Of a stretch of 26,929 nucleotides of DNA, positions 15,871 through 25,000 are shown piece after piece. The stretch is from the IMG/VR virus record IMGVR_UViG_3300032053_000428, positions 1 through 26,929 of that record; one strand, given 5' to 3'. The position numbers and the translations under genes were made by a program. This stretch comes from a virus. The first letter of the stretch is position 1. Every line of letters starts with the position of its first letter. Below the pieces are notes generated by a model that was not told the DNA's origin, searched no databases, and saw nothing but the letters and a program-made list of their open reading frames with translations.

Positions 15871-17865
15871 TCAGTTCGAGAAGCGAAGCTCCTTCTGACG
15901 GAGAGACTGAAGCCCACGAATGACGTCCTCAAGCGCGTACAGCATGCGCTCGACGGCCACCTCTGGCACTTCCTTGAGGCCGATTCGGACTGCGATCAGG
16001 AGCTCGGCCAGCTTGCTCGACGCCGCCTGAAGAGCAGGCAGTAGGTCGACGAAGGTGGACACGTTCTCCGCATTGAGGAAGCCCAACCCGAGGATCTTGT
16101 CCGCGGTGAGAGCATCGTCCAACACGGAGGCTTCCTTGGCCAGGAAGTAGTTGTGGATGGGTGGGTCGAGCTCCGTCAGCTCCTTCTGAAGCTGTGCTCG
16201 AATGCCCGCCATCTTCTCCTTCACGGAGCCGAGAACCTTCAGGCCGGCTACTGACACGCGCTCACCGTTCTGAGCACGGGCAAGGGCCGTCTTGCAGAAG
16301 CGGTGGTCCATTCCGAGGGCCACACCCAGGAACATCGCCTTGTTTCGGTCGATGAACTTGGTGTGATCACTGGCCACCTTGGCGATGGCGGGGCCACGGA
16401 AGGAGAACGTACCGTCCTTGTCCCCAACGATGTCTACGGTGCCGGAGTGGCTCTTGGCAGCCAGCTTCGAGAACAGTTGAGGCTCTGACACGAGCTCAGT
16501 CTTACCGCGCAGTGGCATCCAGTTCAGGAAGTTGGGTAGCACCCACTCCTGCTCGGACACCTTCACCGGCTTGACCAGGCCTTCACCGAACGAGAAGGTC
16601 ACCTGATCTCCGAGGTCGTTCTGCGCCAAGAAGCGCACGCCGGCGGGAGACTGCATCGAACTGGTGATCGTCATCGGGACGAACGCCTTGGCCGTACCGT
16701 GGTCGAGGTAGTAGAGCGCCCCGTAGCCGCGGGGGATGCCCTTCGGGATGTCCGTGGACTTGCCCGCGATCTCGCCAGCAATGTGCTCTTGTAGTGCATA
16801 CTGCGAGCCGTTGTTGAACAACGACAGCGGCAGCACCTGCAGGTCGAGGGTCATCAGCTTGGGGAACACCCAGCCGATCATGGTGTTGCCATTCCCGTCC
16901 TGCACCTTCCAGATGCCGAACGAGTCCGCCACCTTGATCTCCTCCGCCTCAAGCGTCTGCTTGACCGGAGCGTCAGGGCTCATGGTGACCGTGCCGTCGG
17001 CCTCGAGCTGTTGCTGCATGTCTTGGTCACCCATCATGTCCTGAGCAACAGCCATGGGCACGTTCTCTTGCTGCGGGGCGAACATCTCATCCGTGGCCCA
17101 CTTCACCATGGCCTCGTTGGTACCGAGCTTGGTGATCTGCACCACAGTGGGGCGGATACGGCTGGCCACCATCGACGCGACCTTCTCCGGGTCGGACGGC
17201 GTGAGCCGCATAGCTGACGCGAACGCAGCCTTCACCCCGTCATGGGCGTTGTGGATCGTGGAGCGCAGCGACGGGTCAGCCATCGCCGTCTTCATACGGT
17301 CAGCATGGCTGTCTTTGATGCGGTCGTAGAGCTGCGGCAGAAGCGGCAGATTCTCCACCTGAGCCGAGCCCACCTTCGTGCCGCCGGAGCCGAAGCCGGA
17401 GCGGAGCGGGGGCTGAAGGTCGTTGACCAGCGAGGGGTCGTAGGGGCGCAGACGAGCCACGTCGAACGTGTCAGGTCGGATGAGCATCTCCCGCAGCTTG
17501 GCCTCGGTGAGGTGGAAGTACTTCTTCCCGCTGAGGAACACGTCGAGGGGGCTGAGCATCTGCTCCTTGACGACGAGCGGGATGTGGATCTTGTCCAGAC
17601 CCGACCCCTGCATCTCTTCTACCGTCATGGCCGTCTTGGGGCGCACTTCGATGGAGCCGAAGGCATAGCCACGCTCTTCGTCCACCTTGTCCAGGAGGAC
17701 GTGGGAATCGTACCCGCTGAGGTACGGGAGCTGCTTGTACGCTTCCTGCATGATCTCTTGGTGCCAGTTGTCGGTGTTGTCACCAAGTCGGGTCAGCATA
17801 CCAGCCAACTTCTCGGCGCCGTCGAACTGAAGGGGCGCGTCGAGGAAAAGATTCTCAGTAGTCAT
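15871..17865 (-). CDS. Large virion structural protein, unknown function
   Basis: The frame opens at ATG 17871 (666 residues), but AAGGAG directly abuts that ATG; the ATG at 17865 (MTTENLFLDAPLQ) has 6-base spacing and is preferred, giving 664 residues. The first 100 residues are mixed and include EKLAGML. About 225-245 has PEKVASMVASRIRP; the middle has beta-rich stretches (IWKVQDGNGNTMIGWVFPK, then a GYGALYYLDHGTAKAFVPM block). The C-terminal 150 residues are helical, with LAKEASVLDDALTA. There is no signal peptide or enzyme motif. Place between the spike and the packaging genes suggests a tail, baseplate or head-neck protein. Portal is possible but not recognisable. Confidence 0.5.
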   Translation of the reverse strand: MTTENLFLDAPLQFDGAEKLAGMLTRLGDNTDNWHQEIMQEAYKQLPYLSGYDSHVLLDKVDEERGYAFGSIEVRPKTAMTVEEMQGSGLDKIHIPLVVKEQMLSPLDVFLSGKKYFHLTEAKLREMLIRPDTFDVARLRPYDPSLVNDLQPPLRSGFGSGGTKVGSAQVENLPLLPQLYDRIKDSHADRMKTAMADPSLRSTIHNAHDGVKAAFASAMRLTPSDPEKVASMVASRIRPTVVQITKLGTNEAMVKWATDEMFAPQQENVPMAVAQDMMGDQDMQQQLEADGTVTMSPDAPVKQTLEAEEIKVADSFGIWKVQDGNGNTMIGWVFPKLMTLDLQVLPLSLFNNGSQYALQEHIAGEIAGKSTDIPKGIPRGYGALYYLDHGTAKAFVPMTITSSMQSPAGVRFLAQNDLGDQVTFSFGEGLVKPVKVSEQEWVLPNFLNWMPLRGKTELVSEPQLFSKLAAKSHSGTVDIVGDKDGTFSFRGPAIAKVASDHTKFIDRNKAMFLGVALGMDHRFCKTALARAQNGERVSVAGLKVLGSVKEKMAGIRAQLQKELTELDPPIHNYFLAKEASVLDDALTADKILGLGFLNAENVSTFVDLLPALQAASSKLAELLIAVRIGLKEVPEVAVERMLYALEDVIRGLQSLRQKELRFSN

Positions 17866-17875
17866 GGTCATCTCC

Positions 17876-19054
17876 TTACTTCGTAAACGATGCCGTTGAT
17901 AACAGACCTGATAGCTGCCCGGCTAGAGAAGCTACCGCGGGTGCTGCCACAACGGGTGAGCCTGGCGCAGCGCAGGCGAATGCTGAAATCTGCGTGAGTA
18001 GTGTGCCGAGGAAGCTGACGAGCATGTCGCCCTTAACGAGCGGGGAGGCCGCACCATTGCCGAGATGCACCATCGGAGCGTCCATCATAGCCTTCGTACC
18101 GCCCTTCAGCACCGCGTTGACGGCGCCGTCCACAGTAGCATCAGCCGTATCGGACTTCATCATGGCCGCTTTGTTGGACTGCGCTGTGAACAGACCCTTC
18201 ATAGCCTTGATGGTAATGTCCTTCTCTTGCGAGGTAATCTGGATGTTCTCCTTGGCCTCGATGGCGTAGCCCTTCTGCACCAGCCAGGCCACATCGCCTT
18301 CCTTGGTGATGGACAGGTTCACCATCTCTTTGGCCCCGTCATCACCTGAGTCATTGATAATCAGAGATAGTGTAGTCTTGTCACTGTCCCCGTGGGAACC
18401 GATACTGAGCGTCGCGATGTGCGCCTTGTTGTCCGCCTTCTCTTTGGCCTTCAAGGAGAACGTGGTGAGTGCCTTCCCGTCCGTAGCTTTTTCATCTCGG
18501 TCTGTGAGCCAGGTGAGCTCACCACCAAAGGTGAATAGCTCATAGTTCTCGCAGAAATCCTTGATGAAGTTGCGGATTGGGATGTAGAGGCGCTGGGCTG
18601 TGGGGGTTGCCCCAATCTGAACGACACCGCCGCGGCGAAGGATGAGGAAGTTCTCGTCCCGAGTACGCAGCATGATGTCGCCGGGGTTCAATGACTGACG
18701 ACCACCTCGGAAGGTGGTTGTGGACTCATCGGCTGCTGACTGGAACCCCATGACAAACGGGGTCGCGAACCTGCCGCTGCTGGGGCGGCACAGCCAGCAT
18801 AGTGCACCAACCTCAGGCTGTACGTAGATGCCCTCGCCGTTGGCGAAGTGGAAGTACGGGGCCGATACCTGAACGTCGAAGTACCTTTTGTTTCCGTACT
18901 CGCTGATGACGTCTACAGACCAGTCCTCGATGTTCACGTTGATGATTCGACACGTTTCAATAGAAGGTGGATGCCACTCACCCTCCATTACACTGTGGGG
19001 TTGGGGCTCTCGGCCCTTGTTCCCCATATTGTTGAGTGCGTTAGCTGATCCCAT
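17876..19054 (-). CDS. Baseplate spike-like protein (gpV/gp45-type OB fold and repeats)
   Basis: A 392-residue protein; AGGAG overlaps the polymerase stop codon and sits before the ATG, so it is probably co-translated with the polymerase gene. Residues about 33-105 look like an OB fold of the baseplate assembly protein V/gp45 type (IEDWSVDVISEYGNK, then VQPEVGALCWLCRPSSG). About 120-155 has GDIMLRTRDENFLILRRGG, typical of the transition to a beta-helix. About 190-290 is a series of short beta repeats. About 325-345 (MVHLGNGAASPLVKGDML) is the C-terminal pattern seen in several spike proteins. The likely role is the membrane-piercing spike at the baseplate centre. No lysozyme domain or metal-binding tip motif is evident. 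Confidence 0.65.
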   Translation of the reverse strand: MGSANALNNMGNKGREPQPHSVMEGEWHPPSIETCRIINVNIEDWSVDVISEYGNKRYFDVQVSAPYFHFANGEGIYVQPEVGALCWLCRPSSGRFATPFVMGFQSAADESTTTFRGGRQSLNPGDIMLRTRDENFLILRRGGVVQIGATPTAQRLYIPIRNFIKDFCENYELFTFGGELTWLTDRDEKATDGKALTTFSLKAKEKADNKAHIATLSIGSHGDSDKTTLSLIINDSGDDGAKEMVNLSITKEGDVAWLVQKGYAIEAKENIQITSQEKDITIKAMKGLFTAQSNKAAMMKSDTADATVDGAVNAVLKGGTKAMMDAPMVHLGNGAASPLVKGDMLVSFLGTLLTQISAFACAAPGSPVVAAPAVASLAGQLSGLLSTASFTK

Positions 19055-19063
19055 CCTGGTCTC

Positions 19064-22000
19064 CTAGTACAACCACGGGGCCTTGTCTGTACCTGTACCA
19101 AACTCCTTGCCGTAAGCCATAGAAGGAATTGGGTGGGTGCTGTGCAGGGATGACTTCCACCCCTCTGCCGCCGCGTCCAGGATAGTGTCCTTCAAGTTCT
19201 TGCTCTGCAAGCGGGCAAGCCAATCTGTTTGGAGCTCGAGCGGTAGCATGTTGATGCCCTGGAGGATGGGCTTGTACTGCACCGGCTTCTGCCCAGGCTT
19301 GAGGTTGCGGTTGAACGCCACCACTTCAGAGGTAGCTGCGTGGTCTCCTCTCAAGAGTGTCTCGTGGAACCCTGCGTCCGTGACCTCACTCAGGTTGGTC
19401 ATGGCACGAACGAAGGTCTCTACGTTTCGCCGGCGAACCGGGCCTTCATCCTTGTACGAGTTCCAAATCTCGTCCGTGAGGTACTGCTGGACCGCATTCA
19501 TGTTGGTACGCGCCAGCATCTCTCTCGGGTTCTTCGGGCCGTCCGAGATAGAGTCCCCCATCTTGACCTCATCGCCCTTCTTCACCGTCAAGGTACGGCT
19601 CGCAGGTACGTAGTGGTCCTTGCCGCTGACGTGAACACGCCAGCCGCCGGCTGGGTCCTTCTCGATTGCGCTCACCGTTCCATCTGTATCAGCCAGAGTC
19701 GCAGACCCAGGCAGCTTCTTCGGCACGTTGAGTAGTTGCTCCAGTCGGTTGAACAAGCTGGTAGCGTTCGTACCCTTGGCACCTACGATACCGCCCGTGT
19801 GGAAGGCGTTCATCGCAAGCTGTGTAGCAGGCTCTCCCAACGCCTGGGCAGCAATGACCCCTACGTTCGAACCTGGTGAGTGCAACTGACCGTCTTCGTT
19901 CAGGCCGTAGCACTTGGCACACAGGCCCTTGCCGTGAGCACACTTCAACGGGGACCGAACCTCAATCTTGTTCACCTTGTTGTTCTTCAACCTACTCAGC
20001 ATGTCGGAGGTGACCAACGAACCCGCTGGGATCTTGCCCTTGTCGTTGCCCGCCTTGTTGCCAAGGTCAATCTCTCGAACCGTGAATCGGTCAAGAACGT
20101 CTCTGTTATCAATGGGCAGCACCACGCCCTTCGTAGCTCCGCAGTCTTCGTCGATTACCATCTGACTCATCGTGGTGTTGATGAGTTGCTTCGACATCTT
20201 GCCAGGAGCCTGGGTTCCCTGCACACGTCCGATGGTACCCATGCGGGCTCCGTGCATCGACGCGAAGTACGAGCCTATGTCCAAGCCCTCGGAGTATGAC
20301 TTCGGGATGGGGATCGGAACGGGCTCGCCCTTCGAGTCAGCCACCAGCATAGGGGCCACTGTCATTTGCTTGAACTGAGACCAGCTACCGCGCGCACCGG
20401 ACTTCACCCAGTCGTACATGCGGTTCTTCCGGCCGTCGGCACTCTTCTTGGCCTCCGCATGGATCTTCTCGGCTGCGCCAACGTAGAGGTTGACGATCTC
20501 ATCCTTCCTCTTCGTCGGGCTAGAGACTCTTCCTCGAATCTCGTGCTCTTTCTTGGCCGCGTCCTTCAGAACTACGTCGCGATGGACATGGTCCGACAAG
20601 AAGTCATCGAGACCAATCGACATGCCCGTGGCGTACTCGTTACCGATGTCCTTGAACTTGTCGGACACCAAGCCAAAGTCTTTCGGAGTCTTTCGAGCTA
20701 CGTCAGTGAGCAACCCGTAGAGGTTGCCCTTGTTGAGCAAGTAGCTCTGGTCGGTCAGTAGCTTATGGTCACGTACTTCTTCCGGCAACGAGTGGTACAG
20801 CATGAGCCGTCCCACCGTGGTCTTGATTGGCTGGGCCGACTTCTTCAACAGCTCCGCGTAGGCGTCGCCCTCGATGTTGTCGAGCGAGATGAGGTCAGTC
20901 ATCCCGACCTTGCCATCCTTCACTGCTCGCGCGGCGTCGCCCGCCGTAGCGAATCTCATGGACGTCTTCTTGTCCACCTCTGTCAGCTTGTAGATGCCCA
21001 TCATGGACTCTTGTGACGGCTTCGACATGAGGTGACCAGTAGTCGGATTGAACAGGTTGAAGGACGGCATCATCTTGTATGCCTCCTTCACCGCCTTCTG
21101 GCTGACGGGCACGAAGGCAGACATCTTGTCGCCGTCGAAGTCTGCGTTGTATCCCGAGGTAGCAAGCGGGTGAATCTTCACTGCCTTGCCCTCTACCAAA
21201 CGAGGACGGAACGCCTGCACTCCGAACCTGTGGAGAACAGGGTCACGCTTCAGCAAGATGGGGCGCTCTTCGAGTACGTTCTGCAGGGCCTCAAGCGCAG
21301 CAGGATGGTTCTTCTTCACCATCTCCTGGGCATCGAGGGGCTTCTGACCCATCTGCACCAGGCGTCGAACAACGAAGGGCTTGTAGAGCTCAGCCGCGGC
21401 CTTCCTCGGCAAGCCGACTTCATCCAGGCTGAGTGATGGCTCTGGAATGATGACGCCGCGCATCGAAAGGTCTTGTCTACGACCGATTACCTTGTCCTGG
21501 AAGAAGCCTTCTTTCGGCTGTCCTCCTTCACCGCCTGAACCAGAGATGGTCTGCATGATGGCATTGCGGTGCCGGCCCTGATGGATGTGACCTGTCAGCA
21601 TGACTGCCTTGAGCCCGTCGTAGAGCGAGGTCTGAAGCGGCAGCTTCTCCTCCTTCGGCAGCGCGGGGTCGTAGTCCTTGTACTTCAGGTTGATCATCCC
21701 GATATGGTTGTAGAGCCGGTTCACGTCATCGTAGTTGATGTCGCCACTGTCGAGGATCGTGATGGGGCGGAACACCGGGGGCAGCACAGGCATGTGCTTC
21801 ATGGTGTACGCCTCCGAGGGATTCATACCTGCGGTATCCAGCGCACGGAGGTACTTCAGCTTCTTGTTGGCATCGTTGAGCTTAGTAGTGCGTAGGTCGG
21901 GCAGCTTCTGCTCAATGTCTTTCCGCATCTTCTTCTGGTCGATGTCAGCTAGAGCAGACACGATGGCCTGCGGCCCAGTCTTCCCGCCGAGCTCTTCCGT

Positions 22001-25000
22001 ACCAGTAACAACGCGCTTGTAGCTGTTCTGATTCAGCCCCAGTAGCGACGAGATCGGACCTTCGAATACAGGGTTGGGCATCCGCTCGGGCAGCGCGATG
22101 TGCGTCCACTTCTTGCCCTTGAGCCCGCCTGTCATCTTCGGATCGAAGATACCGCCTGCCTCTTCCTTCGCATCCTTTGCTCTCAGCGCACGACCTGCGT
22201 CGGCCAGCGCGCCGTTGCTCATCTCCAACACCTTCTTGTCGGTGAGAGGCTGCAAGATCAAGTCATTGCCTTCCTTGCGTACGTCCAGGCCCATGCCCTT
22301 GAGGTAGCCTTCGAACTTCTTGAACACGAAGGGTGTCTTAGGAGTGGGGATTGAATCTCCCGCTTGGAGTTGTGCCCAGAAGTCGTCGTTCATATCAGAG
22401 TTGCCGACCAGCACTCGGTTGGCGAAGTAGTTGTGGTTCCCTTCAACCTCTAGGTTGTAGAGGTACTTCCCATCATTCCAGGTAAGGTCGGTGTAGCCCG
22501 TCACGCGGAGCACCGGTACATCAACCAAGTACTCTTGAGCCTCGGCCTCATCCATCACGCGATCCAAGGCCTCGCCCACGGGAGCGTCTACCTTGTACGC
22601 CATCGACGGATGGACGTAGGGGGCAATGTAGTTGAAGAACTTGTCGATGTCCTCTTTGGTACCCAGCCGAAGGTCATGTGAGCTGTTGTTCTGACATACC
22701 GTGAAGGTAACCCCAATCTCCACCTTCAAGGCGTCGATCAAACGGTTCCGATCCTCTTCGTTGAAATCTCCAGTGGAGATCCGGACTACTCGCTGTCGAT
22801 TCCCGTGCGTCAGAGACCCGTCGTCTTGGTACCAGACCGCAACAATCATCGGGTTCAACAGCACATGCTTAGGAACTCGTTTGTGCCCCTCCAAATAGAA
22901 GACTCGGTACAGCCCCTCAAACATGGGCTGAGCCAAGGTGCTCCATTCACACATGTCCTGCCCGACGTTGAATCCCTCGTAGCCGGCACAGTAGTCTCGT
23001 ACGTTTCGGGTGGAGAAGTCGGCGAGGATCGCTGCCTTGAACTCCAGGTACTCACGTTGTGCCAAGCAATGGCGTTCTGAGAAAGCGGGGAAGTGGTGGT
23101 CCCCTTTGGTAAGACACCCATCCCCCAGCAAAGACCCGTAGAGAACATTCAGTTGGTGAGCATCCGGCATGAGACCTGTCGACCTGAGCTTCTTACCCTC
23201 CAGGTCCTTGGCCTCTACCTCACCCTCAGTGGTGTAGAACTTGTGCCCTTGCGTACACTTCGTGACGGCCCGCTTGTACTCTCCTCTGGAGTTACGAGCC
23301 ATGTACTCGACCTTGACCAGAGGAGTATCGATCTCACGCTTCCAGTAGTTGAGGATCTTCTTGTACTCGAACTTCAACCCATCCCAAGACAGCACCTTCA
23401 CAGGGAGCTTTTGGTTCACGATGGCTGAGATCATCTTCGGCCCTTGGTCGGTCTCCACCATGGTCCGTCGCAGGAAGCACTTGTACGTCTGCATCTCGCG
23501 GATGTTCTCGCGGGCGTTGTGTGCCAGCAAAGCGTACATGCCCATGATGTCCATGGTTTGTCCGCCCTTGGGACCGCCGCCGGCGGGGAGCATGTTCGAG
23601 TCGTAGGCGTCCCGTGAGCGGACAGACAGACCCTTCTCTGCCGTGTGATGCAGTTTCAAGATGTACTGTTTGCCCACCAGGACGTTGGGGAACTTGCGCT
23701 TGGTGACCGGATCAAAGAGGTCCTCTGTGTCAGACACACCCGCAGCAGCCATCTCCCCCTTCAGGTGCCGTGTATAGTCCGGCACGTTGGGGTCGAAGTT
23801 GTTTACCACGTAGGGCTTGCCCGTCTTCTCTGCGATCTTCGAGGCCGCGGTCTCCAAGATCTGCCCAAGGTTGATACGAGTAGGCACCCCTGTCGGGTTC
23901 AGTATCACCTCGATGGGAGAGCCGTCCTTGTCGTGTGGCATCTCATGGTCGGGCATGATGTTGGTGATGATGCCCTTGTTACCGTGACGTCCTACAATCT
24001 TGTCGCCCACGTCGGCAGGGGCATCAGACTTGACGAAGACGGTAATGTCTTTGCCGTGCCGCACTACCTTGGTGACGACTCCAGGTACTTCCTTGTTCCA
24101 TCGAATCTCACGCGGCTTCCAGGGTCGGATGAGTCCCTTGGAGAACAGGCCCAGCTTCTGCTCGTCCTGAGTAACCGTCTCTTCCTTGAGCACACCAAGA
24201 AGTACGTCGTCCTTGTTGACGGTCTGCCCTTCACGAATGACTGCGGTGTCGTCCAGCTTGTCGGCCTGGTCCTTCGTAACCTTGCCGGCCATGTACGAAA
24301 GGAACTTCTTCTTGTCGAGCTGGAGACTCTTCTCGGACGTCACGCCTTCGCGGAACAGGTGGTCCGACGTCAGCTTCTTTGCAGCAGTCTGGGATATGAC
24401 GATACCGTCTTCGAAGTTGTAGCCCTTCCACGGCATGTACGCGACGCGCAGGTTCGTACCAAGCGCCAGCGTGCCACCCCTCGTGAAGTTAGTATCGGCT
24501 ATTACCTGGCCTGCCTTCACTTCATCCCCGGCCTTAACCAGAGGGTGAGAATTGAGCAGGCTCTTGTCGTCGTTCAGCGGGAAGTCGTCGTAGGTCTGTA
24601 CTTCGTGACGAGTACCCTTCTTGTCTTTGATGATGATGCTGTCCTTGTTCACCTTCTCAATGACGCCCGCCACCGGAGAAGCGTGGCTGACAAACTCCCC
24701 AATACCCTGCTCAAAAGTACGGGAGGGTTGATCACTACGAGTCTGCACGAGCGGCTTTTCTCGGTGCGTCAATGCGATGGCTTGCTCTAGCTGACGGGAG
24801 GCAACCATCGTGCGATTGCCTTGATTGTTCTGCAAGAAGGGGATGAGGTTCGCAGACAAGTCGAACATGCCCTTGCTGGAAGCGAGCACGTAGTCTACTT
24901 CGCTCGGCTTCACCACAGTGACAGTACCATCTGCGTCAGAAACTTTGACCGTCGCCTTCATTGGGATGGGCTTACCGCCCTTCCACTCATACTGATCTGG

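Noticed and set aside
22400-23479. Insert as a group I intron instead of an intein
   Set aside because: The reading frame is open right through the insert, and its ends carry protein-splicing residues (Cys at start, Asn then Ser at end).
23645-24790. Plus-strand frame of 381 codons inside the polymerase gene
   Set aside because: The minus strand here encodes conserved beta motifs; the plus-strand product has no recognisable motif and is His/Arg/Val-rich as expected for a shadow.
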